Shown here in pieces: positions 55,138 through 64,000 of a stretch of DNA of 64,000 nt. Positions within the stretch are counted from its first letter, which is position 1, and every line of letters starts with the position of its first letter. The stretch lies in assembly GCA_003116975.1 (NCBI GenBank), contig BGKB01000028.1:62001-126000 (forward strand), written 5' to 3'. A model generated the notes under the pieces. The model was not told the origin of the DNA and did not search any database. It saw only the letters and a list, made by a program, of their open reading frames with translations. The position numbers were made by a program, and so were the translations under genes. This DNA is from Aurantiochytrium sp. KH105. Taxonomy: Eukaryota; Sar; Bigyra; Thraustochytrida; Thraustochytriidae.

Positions 55138-57591
55138 TCATTCGATTACTTCAGTGCACTCTTTGGGACCAGATGTCCACCTCGTCGAATCCGTTGGATC
55201 TACGACTTTGACTTTTTTCATGAGATTGCAGAGCGCCGCTGCATTGGCCCCGTCACCATTGCGTGGTGAACGAAAGCTCCAAAAGTTGCAGTTCTCAGTT
55301 TCTATACACTTGGAATGACACTGCTCCGGTTCCTGGACCCCTTCGTCGTCCTCAAGTGTAAGGTAAAATGCAGTCTTCTTGGGCTTGTTGATAGCGGTTG
55401 TATTGTAGCACTCTGGATAAGACACGACCGGGCTCAGCGTGGGAGCCATCGTAGGAGCCTGTGTGCAGACCCTGGGTCCGCCAGTCCATCGCGTCGAGTT
55501 TACGACGAGTCTTTGAACTGCGCTCATCAGCACGCACCTTGCTACAGCGTTCTCGCCATTGCCGTTCCGCGGCGCGCGAAAGCTCCAGTACAGGCACTCC
55601 TCGGTTTCCACGCACTTGGCCTGGCATTGCTCTTCGAACTGAATACTTGCGTCGTCGTCAATGGTCTCTTCAAAGTCAGTTTCCCTCGTCCTCGGCTTGT
55701 ACTTTATTTCCTCTTCGTAGCAGCCGGGGAAAATGTCGACGGGGCTAAACGTGGGCGATTCCGTAGGAGCATCGGTCGGCGTTGGCGTTGGCGCATTCGT
55801 GGGACTATCTGTAGGTGAAGTCGTAGGAGAAGATGTTGGCGAGTCCGTGGGCGCATTTGTGGGACTATCCGTGGGAGCATTCGTGGGCTCTGGTGTCGGC
55901 GAATCCGTGGGAGCATTCGTGGGCTCCGGTGTCGGCGAATCCGTGGGAGCATCTGTAGGCTCTGGTGTCGGCGAGTTCGTGGGAGTATTCGTGGGCTCTG
56001 GAGTCGGCGACTCCGTTGGCTCCGGCGTCGGCGAATCCGTGGGAGTATCTGTGGGCTCTGGTGTCGGCGAGTTCGTGGGCGCAGGCGTAGGACTCTCCGT
56101 CGGGGCATTCGTTGGCGCCGGTGTCGGCGAATCCGTGGGAGCATCCGTGGGCTCCGGTGTCGGCGAGATCGTGGGCGAGTTCGTGGGAGAGGACGTGGGA
56201 CTCAGTGTGATTTCCGTGAGACCGTTGACACACTGCTTCGTCACCATTTGGTCAATGATTGCGCCCAATCCAGCATAGTCACTCACTCCAAACTGCATGG
56301 GCGATGGCTGAAGTTTCTTGTACAACCCGCCACTGCCTGGCTCGTTGCCAATGCGAACAGCAACGTATGTAGCAACCTTTTGGATTTCCTTGACGGCCAG
56401 CCGAGTGCATTTCTTGGCCTTTTGGTTGTACCCCTTCGAGCTGCCATGTCCTGGACAAATTGTGGGCAATCTTCCATTCTTGAATTTCATGCTGGGAACA
56501 TCGTCACCCACATGAATCAGAAATGTCGAGCGGGTGCTGAGGTCCTCCTCGGTGTACTGCGCGTTATTTCCAGTGATGATGTCTAGGGATTCATAAAAAA
56601 CCAAGGGCATGTTAGTGTCGTCAAGACCGTCTTCAGGGCGAGATAAGCTCGCGACTCCAGAAGTGAGCACCTCCGAGGAAACGAAGCGGGCGCCCGTGCC
56701 TTCTTCAACCGGAAGGATCGTTTCATCAATCCCTGTCGCGTACTCGATGAGGCCGAAACGCGCGTCCCCAACCCAACGCGAAGCAAAATCGGTGACAAAA
56801 TTGTGCGCCGCATCGAGTTCCGGACCAGAGACGACGTCTGACCCCTGAAGTACAAATAAGATATCAGCGCCATCTTCACACCCAATTGCTGCTTTGCTCG
56901 TAGATGCTTCTTCGATCAGCTGGATGACTCCCGAGGTGATCGAGCTCGCGTCGGTAAGATCACTCGGCGTGTGCACGTATTCTGCGAGAGCTGAGGGCGG
57001 AAATGCTGTGCTCGACGTCACGGGCACAAAGATAAAGAATGCGCCCTCTTGCTTCACTGCGCTCGCAAGCGCGGTACGCATGCACTCCAGAATGTTGCTC
57101 TCTGTCATATCAGCCCCACGACGAATGTTGGAGCAGAACCTGCCAACGAGGGAGTTCTTGTAGCTAGGCATATCAATGACGCCATCCGAGAGGAAAATGA
57201 TGACCTCGAAGGCGCCCCGAGGACTCTTGTTGAGAAGCTGCACGGCAGAGTCGATTGCATAAGGAAGATTCGTTGGATCGATAGGTTTCTTCCTCCACAT
57301 GGAGTTGATATGCCGTTCCAGGTTCTTGGTGTCTTTCGTTTTCCAAAAGTCCTGCTTCTTGGTTGGCTTTGAATGGAAAGTAAACGCTGTGACGCGGTCG
57401 TCAGTGGTCCCTTGGCCCACATTGAAGCTGTTTCCAATCGCCTTGGCAAGCGCTTTGGTCTGCTGAAAATCATCCGGCGATGCCGAGGCATCGAGCATCA
57501 TGACGACATCATATGGACCTGCACCCGCAACGATGGTGGCCAGGCAGCTCGCAGTTGCATAAGCATATGTGACCCAGCGGGCGACCCGCAT
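55138..57591 (-). CDS. Secreted vWA, PT-repeat and PAN-like domain protein
   Basis: The product is 817 residues from the ATG at 57591 (the frame opens at a TTG at 57675). A signal peptide is clear (MRVARWVTYAYATASCLATI, with cleavage near AGAG). The first von Willebrand A domain (about 27-220) has a full MIDAS DASAS (34-38). A second vWA-like domain (about 255-460) has VLQGSDVVSG, where the metal motif is lost. A Thr/Pro/Ser stalk (about 465-615) is made of SPTPEPTDAPTD-type units. Two similar Cys-rich PAN/apple-like modules close it (about 620-703 and 724-814: CQAKCVETEECLYWSFR and CHSKCIETENCNFWSFR). An adhesive or cell-wall/matrix protein is inferred. There is no membrane anchor at the C-terminus. 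Confidence 0.82.
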   Translation of the reverse strand: MRVARWVTYAYATASCLATIVAGAGPYDVVMMLDASASPDDFQQTKALAKAIGNSFNVGQGTTDDRVTAFTFHSKPTKKQDFWKTKDTKNLERHINSMWRKKPIDPTNLPYAIDSAVQLLNKSPRGAFEVIIFLSDGVIDMPSYKNSLVGRFCSNIRRGADMTESNILECMRTALASAVKQEGAFFIFVPVTSSTAFPPSALAEYVHTPSDLTDASSITSGVIQLIEEASTSKAAIGCEDGADILFVLQGSDVVSGPELDAAHNFVTDFASRWVGDARFGLIEYATGIDETILPVEEGTGARFVSSEVLTSGVASLSRPEDGLDDTNMPLVFYESLDIITGNNAQYTEEDLSTRSTFLIHVGDDVPSMKFKNGRLPTICPGHGSSKGYNQKAKKCTRLAVKEIQKVATYVAVRIGNEPGSGGLYKKLQPSPMQFGVSDYAGLGAIIDQMVTKQCVNGLTEITLSPTSSPTNSPTISPTPEPTDAPTDSPTPAPTNAPTESPTPAPTNSPTPEPTDTPTDSPTPEPTESPTPEPTNTPTNSPTPEPTDAPTDSPTPEPTNAPTDSPTPEPTNAPTDSPTNAPTDSPTSSPTTSPTDSPTNAPTPTPTDAPTESPTFSPVDIFPGCYEEEIKYKPRTRETDFEETIDDDASIQFEEQCQAKCVETEECLYWSFRAPRNGNGENAVARCVLMSAVQRLVVNSTRWTGGPRVCTQAPTMAPTLSPVVSYPECYNTTAINKPKKTAFYLTLEDDEGVQEPEQCHSKCIETENCNFWSFRSPRNGDGANAAALCNLMKKVKVVDPTDSTRWTSGPKECTEVIE
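55745..56200 (-). repeat. Coding PT minisatellite
   Basis: Units of 12-24 bases encode SPTP/EPTDAPTD/NAPT repeats in the stalk. It also produces a false 181-codon frame on the plus strand (GVGEFVGxxVG repeats). Confidence 0.9.
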
Positions 57592-57783
57592 ATTGAATGA
57601 GCGTGTCTTTTGCTTGTTGCCCTTCAGCTTCAGCTTCAGCAGCAATTTCGAGTTTGCTTCTTCGATGGAGTGCAATAATTTCGCGGACGAGGTCGTCGCA
57701 GATGAGAGCAGTGGTCGCGTGCGTCTTTCGTCAACTTTGTGTGCACAACAGCAGGTCAGAGGCAGTATGAGAAAGTGCTGGCG

Positions 57784-57791
57784 CTTTTATA
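57784..57791 (-). promoter_or_regulatory. Candidate TATA box for the vWA gene
   Basis: TATAAAAG on the minus strand, about 193 bases upstream of the ATG. It is the same word and distance class as at 31340-31347. Confidence 0.35.
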
Positions 57792-58783
57792 AGAGAAGTA
57801 ATAATCATTCCCCTCTGTTGCAGCTCTCCTGCGAAGACACTCGTTCGGCGAAGTCAAGAAGTGCGGATCTCTCCTTACATTTAGTTGAAGTGAAGCATTC
57901 CTCTGTTCCTGCTGACTGAAAGTAATCTTTCTGCTTTTCGGCTTCTTTTGCATCGTTTTCTTCTTCTCTTAGCAGCAACATAAACCAGCGTCATTGATTC
58001 TCATGCCCATAGCATCGTTTCCTGTATGATCTAATGCCGCAAGTGGCCTAGTGATGGGCAAGGATGAGCGAGGGAAGTGTGAAGATAGCAGTCGTGGTAA
58101 AAACCTATTGCATTTTACCCTCAAATAACTGACAGTCCATTTCTACTTCCGCCCCCGGACTCCTTAGGTAGTATACTGACCCGCCTTTTTGCTTTTTATT
58201 GAGGCTCTCTACACCGCGTTTCTTTCGTCCTGCAACGCACTTTGACACGCGACTGCGACTGGCTTTTCTTACGTTTCAAACAATCTTTGCTTCTCCTGAT
58301 TGGGAGCCTAGGCATGGAGCCAGGAATTACACATTTCTGTTGTCAGTCATCAGCACGGAAGCGAGAGAATCGGCTACGTCGCGTCACATCGCACCACATC
58401 GCCTCACCTTGCACGCGCCGACTGCAGCATCGCACCGTCCCGCGCTGGCACGCAGGAGCAGCGCGTGCAGTCCATTCCATCTCAGTGGAACACCAGAGGT
58501 ACGTATTGCGGGATCGGGACGCGGGCCTGCATCTCGCCCGCGCTCGCCTCCGCGCGCTCTGACGAAGGCCCGAAGAAAATGGACTCTCGCCCTTTTACTT
58601 TCCGAGTCGAGCCAGTGAGTGAGTGAGTGAGTGACCCGAAAGCAATGAAAGACACCCTGACCTCCCAAGAGTCCCGTCTGGGACGCTTTTCCATTTCCGC
58701 AGCGCACGGCGTGAGCTCTCTCGCTGTCGCAGGCGCGCGCACGCGTGGGCGCGGGGACGAGGCGAGGCGAGGCACGCGCGAGC

Positions 58784-58786
<3 letters not shown>

Positions 58787-58819
<33 letters not shown>

Positions 58820-58820
58820 G
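58787..58820 (+). repeat. AGC/CAG trinucleotide tract
   Basis: Eleven or so AGC units in the presumed leader of the small coiled-coil gene, about 30 bases before its ATG. Confidence 0.92.
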
Positions 58821-58850
58821 TAGTAGCAGGAGGCGGAGGCGGAGAAGAGG

Positions 58851-59240
58851 ATGCAGAATCCCGCGGTGGTCTTCGACGCCGAGACCGGGGAGGCGCTGCT
58901 GCTGGGCGCGGAGCAGCGCCGCCGCGCGCGCGAAGAGGACCGCGGCGAGAAAACCGCACAGCGCGAGGCCCGTGAGCGCGTCGCGCGACGAGAGACGCTT
59001 CTGAGGCTGCAGCGCCAGCAGCACGCGCATGTGCAGCACATCGTAGACGAGGAGGTCGAGGCGGAGAAACAGCGCCAGGTCCAGTGGCAGATCGAGGCCA
59101 CGTCCGCCAGCGCCAAGCGCTTCTTGCGCCACAAATTTGACCGCGAAAGGGCGGCGGCCCGCGACAGGCTCAATCGCATCCGTCGTGAGCAGGAAATTGT
59201 CCTCGTCACGAAAATGGCCGAGCTCAATCTCATTCGATAG
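58851..59240 (+). CDS. Small coiled-coil protein
   Basis: The product is 129 residues, almost all charged helix: EQRRRAREEDRGEKTAQRE, then HIVDEEVEAEKQRQVQ, then FLRHKFDRERAAARDRLNRI, ending KMAELNLIR. There is no signal peptide, membrane segment or known domain. The Arg/Glu/Gln-rich helix with a short hydrophobic end resembles small microtubule-inner or other axonemal proteins, but this is only a resemblance. The context of an AGC-repeat leader and clean ATG and stop supports a real gene. Confidence 0.6.
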   Translation: MQNPAVVFDAETGEALLLGAEQRRRAREEDRGEKTAQREARERVARRETLLRLQRQQHAHVQHIVDEEVEAEKQRQVQWQIEATSASAKRFLRHKFDRERAAARDRLNRIRREQEIVLVTKMAELNLIR

Positions 59241-59898
59241 GCCTCTTCGTGCTCAGTTGGTTCTCCCTGCCTCAGTTTCTTCGAGCGAGATCTTCATTCT
59301 TGCTCATTTCGACTCGATCACTAAAGTCCTTCCTTACACTGCGCGAGCGATGATTTTTTGTTTACCTCGTAGGAGATGAGGGAGCGAGCGCACGGTAAGG
59401 CTCGCGACGATCTTCCTCTATATCGCTCATTCATTGCCTGTCGCAAAGACTCCTTCCTTCGCTCGCTCTCGCTCTCGCTCTCGCTCTCGTTCTCGAGACC
59501 CATTCGCTCACCGTCAGCCTGTAGCATGGCGATCGTCCCGGAATACGTTTCGCGCACGAGCGTAGCGTCATCGCGCCGCCCGTACCGGGTTTTCGGGTTT
59601 ATTGAGCCGCCGAGGCTCCGATGACTGTCAGCTCTTCTCGAAGAACCCAGAACTCGGTCACTCTCTTTTTCATTGAGCGACGAGCGAGCAAACACGCAAT
59701 TCGTGGCGTCCCTTTCCCACGTCGACCAAGACCGCGTCGGCGTCGCTAGAGGCAGCGTCTGTAGCACCTGCCAGCCAGGCAGCCAGCCACAGCCAGCTGC
59801 AGCCCCAGCTCTAGCGCGAGCACAAGGCGTTGTTTGTTGTGCATTCATCGTTCGCAGCGTCGAGACTCTCGCTGCCGCGCACGACGACGGCGACGACC
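59241..59898. other. Intergenic region
   Basis: Spacer with a CGCTCT hexanucleotide run (about 59,460-59,492). No gene is supported. The minus-strand 335-codon frame (59321-60328) overlaps the next gene and is a shadow. Confidence 0.55.
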
Positions 59899-61596
59899 AT
59901 GGCGACGGCGGCGAGGCTGCGCGTGCGCTTCCGGGGCGAGGAGCTCTCGGTAGCGGCGAACTCGCTGGCCGAGGCGCAGTCGCAGCTCTTTGCGCAGACG
60001 GGCGTGCCGCCAGAGCGGCAAAAGCTCGTCGCCAAGGCCGGCGCGAGGGTACAGGACGACGAGCAACTCGCCGGACTTGTGGCACGCGGGCAGCAGGGCG
60101 ACGGCGAACTCGTACAGCTCTTCGGGAGCACCGAGCAAGAGGTGGAGGCTGTGGCAGAGGCCGAAGCCTCTGGCACAGAGGCCGCCGCACGCACCGTGTG
60201 GAACGACCTCGACGTCGACTATGACGAGGTCCAGCGCGAGCGCGAGCACCAGAGCGCCGTGCGCGAAAGGGAAGCTCGCATGCGCACGGCAGCAAGCACC
60301 GAGTGGCGTTTCCATGGGTATCGCGCACTTGCTCAATTTCGCGACGCTGGGCGTGCGCGAGAAATTCTTGAGCGTTTGGGCACTGACCCAGGTTTTGTTG
60401 CGGTCATGCGCAAACACCGCTGGAAGGTCGGTGTGCTCAGTGAAATGTACCCAGACGGCAAGGTTGGCGTTGATCCAGTGTGCGTGCTAGGCGTGAACAT
60501 CAACAAGGGCCAGGAAATTTCCTTGCGCTTGCGCACCGACGATCTCCAGGGCTTTCGCAAGTACGATGAGGTGAAAAAGGTGCTCTGTCACGAGCTTTCG
60601 CACATGGTGCATTCGGATCACGATGCTGAGTTTTATAAGCTTATGCGGCAGATCGAAAAGGAGCAAGTCGCACTTGATTGGCGTTCTTCTCACGGTCGCG
60701 TCTTGGGAGGCGACCACTTCCTCAATGCCGCGCTCGTCGCAAAGCCCTCGCCCGTAAGCCCGCCAAAGCCTCAGGGAGGCGTCTATCGTTTGGGGGCGGA
60801 GAGAGATCACAAGGAGACAGACATGGGCGAGGAAAGTGACCCAAGGCAAGCAGCCGCTGCGGCAGCTTCCAAGCGTGCTCGAGCAAATATTGCCAGTGCC
60901 GCGCCAGTTCTCAATGAATTTTCCACATCAACAACAAAATCTGAGTATCCCACTGAGTCTTTTAACGACAATACAAAGGAAGACGCGATAACTTCCATTC
61001 CAGAGGCCGTGAAGAATATCAGCGCTCGCGAGGTAACGACACAGACTCTGAGCACCGCGCCTGGCGACTCGTTTGCAACTCCTCCAGCCCCACCATCACC
61101 GACGTTGTCCTCCCCCTCCTCCCCCTCCTCCTCACCTTCTTCATTAGCGCCATCATCCTCATATTTAGCCAGCGCAGAGCGCGGCGATATGGAGACGCCA
61201 CCCTTTCAGTCAGAGGACCTTCTCGATGATTCAGAGCGTGAGACGGTGAGTCTCGCGGTAGGCCAGATTGTGGAAAGGAACGAGCCGCAGGTCGCACTAC
61301 GTGCTCTGGAAATGATTTCCAAAGTCCTGGGAAACATTGTCCGATCTCCCGAGAATGAAAAGTTTCGACGCCTCCGTATTGCAAATGCCAAGTTTAAAGA
61401 GACAATCGGCGATGCTCTTGGAGCGCGGCACGTGCTTGCAACGACCGGCTGGGAACTGCAGAAAGACAATGTGCAGGGCGAGGATGTTTTGATTTTTGTG
61501 CATTCGGAGCGATCTTTGGCCAGGACGCAGTTTGGCCTCCATCAGGCTCTTGAGCTTACAGAACTCACCCGAGCTTTGCTCGGCGCGCCTGCGTGA
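59899..61596 (+). CDS. UBL-WLM-PUB metalloprotease (Wss1/SPRTN-like)
   Basis: The product is 565 residues from the ATG at 59899 (CCATGG context; the frame opens at a TTG at 59830). A ubiquitin-like domain lies at about 3-75 (LRVRFRGEELSVAANSLAEA). The WLM domain (about 135-275) has KVGVLSEMYPDGKVGVDP and the zinc site HELSHMVHSDH (H231, E232, H235, H241). A Ser/Pro-rich linker follows (about 290-430). A PUB domain at the C-terminus (about 445-560: ALRALEMISKVLGNIVRSP, FRRLRIANAKFKETIGD) should bind the tail of the p97/Cdc48 ATPase. WLM proteases such as yeast Wss1 cut proteins crosslinked to DNA with Cdc48 help. The UBL-WLM-PUB order, as in plants, fits that role. Confidence 0.9.
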   Translation: MATAARLRVRFRGEELSVAANSLAEAQSQLFAQTGVPPERQKLVAKAGARVQDDEQLAGLVARGQQGDGELVQLFGSTEQEVEAVAEAEASGTEAAARTVWNDLDVDYDEVQREREHQSAVREREARMRTAASTEWRFHGYRALAQFRDAGRAREILERLGTDPGFVAVMRKHRWKVGVLSEMYPDGKVGVDPVCVLGVNINKGQEISLRLRTDDLQGFRKYDEVKKVLCHELSHMVHSDHDAEFYKLMRQIEKEQVALDWRSSHGRVLGGDHFLNAALVAKPSPVSPPKPQGGVYRLGAERDHKETDMGEESDPRQAAAAAASKRARANIASAAPVLNEFSTSTTKSEYPTESFNDNTKEDAITSIPEAVKNISAREVTTQTLSTAPGDSFATPPAPPSPTLSSPSSPSSSPSSLAPSSSYLASAERGDMETPPFQSEDLLDDSERETVSLAVGQIVERNEPQVALRALEMISKVLGNIVRSPENEKFRRLRIANAKFKETIGDALGARHVLATTGWELQKDNVQGEDVLIFVHSERSLARTQFGLHQALELTELTRALLGAPA

Positions 61597-61626
61597 GGAG
61601 CGAGCAGTACAGTGCAAACATATTTT

Positions 61627-61684
61627 TGATTATTTGATTCTCTCTCTCTCTCTTTTCCTCTTTTTTTTTTTTTTTTTTTTTTTT
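61627..61684 (+). repeat. CT tract followed by T-run
   Basis: A CT-rich stretch then about 23 consecutive T at 61662-61684, between the convergent 3' ends of the protease and myosin genes. Confidence 0.92.
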
Positions 61685-61799
61685 CTCTGGGAAAAATCAG
61701 CGAGCGAGCCGCGCAATCTGATCGCTCAATGCGAACGTAGTGCGCGCGCGCGCACGCACGCTCAATCTTGAAGTGGAATCTGACACAGTCTGTTCATCA

Positions 61800-64000
61800 T
61801 CAGCGTCGCGAGGTGAGAAGTCTATTCTCTTGCGTAAGACGCGCAATTGTGCTCTCGTAATCATTCATCTCCTGGCGCAATGTCCTGTTTTCGAGGATGA
61901 GCCCCTCGAGACGACGCGCAAGCTTGATTTTCACGCTGCTTGCTTGGTCAGAGAGAGTTTCCATGGACTGGAGCTTGTCGTAGAGCTCGCGATTCGCCTT
62001 GCGCAAAGCCACGGCATCGTTTTGGTAGGTGTTTGCGCGATTCTCGGCGTCCATCATGCGCTCGGTGAATTCCCGAAGCTGTGCGAGGACCTCGTCCTTC
62101 TCCTCGGAGAGCGCGCTCACCTCCTTTTGCAGGGCGTCCATGCGCGCATCGGGCGGCGTCGGGTCGGCATCCGGGTGTTCACCGTCCGTATCGACAGTCT
62201 CCTCGACAAGATCGCGGCGACTCGCGGCGCTCACGTCACTGGTGCGGCGACCGCGGTTGCTGCTAGCTTCAGCCTCTTCGAGCTTATTCTGAAGCTCTTC
62301 GATTTGAGCCCGAAGGAGAGCTTCGACCTCTCCCGAAGCACCAGCAGCATTGTCGCCACCGTTAGCAACCCCATTGGCCTTGGCCAGGTCGCCCTCGAGC
62401 CTTGCAACTGTCTCGGTAAGCCTGCGAATATCAGCTTCCTGGGCCGCGACGATGTCGCCATCCTGCTCATTGGCCTTGGTGCTCACTGTACCGATGTGCA
62501 TCTCTTCGCCCTCCTTGTCCTCGAAGAGACCAATCTCGCGATTGCTCATGGCGCGCGCGCTCGAAGTGCTTGCGGCAGCGAGCTGCGCGCGAAGGGCCTC
62601 GATCTCCCGTGCCTGGGCATCGCATTGAGCCTGCAAAGCATCCGTATCAGCGCTCGAAGCGGAAAGATGTGGCGGTGGCGATGAAGCGGGCGCCACCGGG
62701 GCGGAGACCTGGGTCTGCGCCTGGGCCGCAGCTTCGCGAAGGTCGGCGATCTCGGCCTCAAGCTCGGCAATCCGGGTCTTGGCTTGCGCCAGTTCCTCTG
62801 CAAGTCCGGCTTGGGCGCCAGAGGACCCTTCGGTGGCTTGCTTGAGAGCCTCGTGGGCCTCCTTCTCCTGAGCGAGCTCGGACTCGAGGTCCTGCACGCG
62901 CGTCTGCAGGTCGGAGATTTTGCCTTGCAAGTTGCCAACCTGCCTGGCCTCCTCGCGCAGGCGCTTGAGCTGCGCGCGCGCGAGCTTGCGACGAACGGCC
63001 TGCTGCAAAAGCATGACGCCCTTGCGCCGCGCCAAAAAGGAGCGACGCGCAGGCAGACCTCGATACCATGCCTGAATGCGCAGCACGCTCGAGTCGCGCA
63101 GGCGCTCACGGCGCAAGAGACGATTCTTGTAGGCGCGGTACGAGCACTGCATGGTGACAATCGCGCGCATGGCGACGAGTCGCGACTTGACCGCAAGTCG
63201 GCGCCGCGCCGCTGCTTGAATTGTGGTAGCGGACTTTTCTTCGCGCATGTGGCGGGCCCGGGCGCGACCCAGAAAACCTCGAATGATTGCCTGAATCTTG
63301 TGCGCGCTACGCAGCGAGACAATGTAGTGCTTTCTGTCCTTGGCAGCGCGGAGAAGCGCCTGAATACGCGTCGCGGCCTGTTTCATGCAGGCCATGCGGG
63401 CATCCTCAATTCGCTCGTATGCGCCCTTGCGTAAAAAGATCTTGGTGCGGCCAATCTGATACTCTTGGCCCTCTTCGAGTTGAAGAGCCTCGACAATTTT
63501 AAGAGTGGCGGGCTTGCCATCCTGCTCGGCCTTGGCCTTGGCAACGCTCGAAAAGGAGCGTCTGGGTGCGACCATAAAATAGCGCGCAACAAAGCTGGCA
63601 AGCACCATGCGGACCGGGTAGCCGGCGCGCGCCACCTTGACGGCCTCGAGGACACCGCCGTAGCGAAGCTGATCTACAAGACGCTTGCGCACGAGGACAT
63701 TTGCAGCAGCGCGATCGTTGGGCTTGAGACAGCGTACATAGTGGGGCGAGGTGCTGCGAATCGTCTTGAGAAGATCTGCAAGCTGATCCTTGAATTGGGA
63801 CCCCAATGTTTTCGACTGAATGGAGCGGCCATTGTTCCTGCCTGCTCCTGCAGATGCCATTTCCTTGGGAAAGAGAAGCGCAAGAAAGGGATCCTGGCTC
63901 GACTGCATCAGCTCGAGCGATTCCGGGTACAGTTGGTCCTTGTTCTTGGCAACAAAGCCGGCCGTGTCGTAGGTGACATCGCCAGCATAGTGCTCGACCG
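61800..64000 (-). CDS. Myosin heavy chain, C-terminal part (5' end beyond right edge)
   Basis: The first whole codon is at 63998. The 732 residues seen start in the motor domain: VEHYAGDVTYDTAGFVAKNK, QFKDQLADLLKTIRSTSPHYVRCLKPN, RYGGVLEAVKVARAGYPVRM, and the converter with YQIGRTKIFLRKGAYERIE. About six IQ motifs follow (63,400-62,990; AATRIQALLRAAKDRK, AHKIQAIIRGFLGRARARH, TIQAAARRRLAVKSR), each able to bind calmodulin or a light chain. A coiled coil (62,960-61,810) then runs to the end with no cargo domain such as FYVE, PH or DIL visible; it ends ENRLLTSRR. This resembles stramenopile myosins with IQ repeats and short coiled tails. The start lies outside the window. Confidence 0.93.
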   Translation of the reverse strand, partial: VEHYAGDVTYDTAGFVAKNKDQLYPESLELMQSSQDPFLALLFPKEMASAGAGRNNGRSIQSKTLGSQFKDQLADLLKTIRSTSPHYVRCLKPNDRAAANVLVRKRLVDQLRYGGVLEAVKVARAGYPVRMVLASFVARYFMVAPRRSFSSVAKAKAEQDGKPATLKIVEALQLEEGQEYQIGRTKIFLRKGAYERIEDARMACMKQAATRIQALLRAAKDRKHYIVSLRSAHKIQAIIRGFLGRARARHMREEKSATTIQAAARRRLAVKSRLVAMRAIVTMQCSYRAYKNRLLRRERLRDSSVLRIQAWYRGLPARRSFLARRKGVMLLQQAVRRKLARAQLKRLREEARQVGNLQGKISDLQTRVQDLESELAQEKEAHEALKQATEGSSGAQAGLAEELAQAKTRIAELEAEIADLREAAAQAQTQVSAPVAPASSPPPHLSASSADTDALQAQCDAQAREIEALRAQLAAASTSSARAMSNREIGLFEDKEGEEMHIGTVSTKANEQDGDIVAAQEADIRRLTETVARLEGDLAKANGVANGGDNAAGASGEVEALLRAQIEELQNKLEEAEASSNRGRRTSDVSAASRRDLVEETVDTDGEHPDADPTPPDARMDALQKEVSALSEEKDEVLAQLREFTERMMDAENRANTYQNDAVALRKANRELYDKLQSMETLSDQASSVKIKLARRLEGLILENRTLRQEMNDYESTIARLTQENRLLTSRR

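Larger units (their letters stand above)
57592..58850. other. Intergenic region
   Basis: Divergent spacer between the vWA gene and the small coiled-coil gene. Apart from the TATA-like site and an AGC run at 58787-58820, I see no gene or RNA. A 139-codon frame at 58199-58618 lacks protein-like composition. Confidence 0.5.

Noticed and set aside
55745..56200. Regularly spaced repeats that might suggest a CRISPR array
   Set aside because: Units are short, contiguous and in-frame within a secreted protein. There are no unique spacers and the genome is eukaryotic.
55733..56278. 181-codon Gly/Val repeat frame on the plus strand
   Set aside because: The complement of the PT-repeat stalk of the vWA protein; repeats keep all frames open.

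Overview
The window looks like nuclear DNA of a flagellate, oil-forming protist. A thraustochytrid (labyrinthulomycete stramenopile) is the best guess. The reasons are GC-rich DNA, closely packed genes, long coding regions that are mostly uninterrupted, a few short GT-AG introns, many microsatellites between genes, axonemal and transition-zone genes (DRC7, TMEM237-like), a DGAT2-type acyltransferase, and mitochondrial-type presequences on housekeeping enzymes. No marker gene proves the taxon. No bacterial operon, CRISPR array, tRNA, rRNA or intact transposon was seen.

Layout, left to right. 0-4 kb: the start of a TPR protein that runs off the left edge, a decayed FEN1/XPG-type nuclease, then 2.2 kb of GC-rich repeats. 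4-12 kb: a PHD-finger protein ending in an N6-adenine-methyltransferase-like domain, then two small spliced membrane-protein genes. 12-17 kb: homocysteine S-methyltransferase head-to-head with a ubiquitin C-terminal hydrolase, then a CAMK-like kinase with a large activation-segment insertion. 17-27 kb: an unclear spliced locus, a TrmN6-like methyltransferase with CxxC pairs, a RhoGEF (DH-PH), an organellar-type seryl-tRNA synthetase and a membrane metallophosphatase. 27-36 kb: an MDR oxidoreductase, then a TMEM237-like gene head-to-head with DRC7. 36-49 kb: a DENN-domain protein of about 3,085 residues and an EF-hand-like protein, convergent with each other. 48-58 kb: a DGAT2-family acyltransferase, a SAM-START protein carrying a PRGPP minisatellite, and a secreted vWA/PT-repeat/PAN-like protein. 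58-64 kb: a small coiled-coil protein, a UBL-WLM-PUB metalloprotease, and the 3' part of a myosin heavy chain running off the right edge.

The genes form no single pathway. Recurring themes are flagellum building (DRC7, TMEM237-like, perhaps the small coiled-coil and EF-hand-like proteins), actin and small-GTPase control (RhoGEF, DENN, SAM-START-PRGPP, myosin), and ubiquitin-linked proteolysis (UCH, UBL-WLM-PUB). Several open frames begin upstream at GTG or TTG; for those I use the first in-frame ATG. All identities come from reading motifs by eye. No database search was run.
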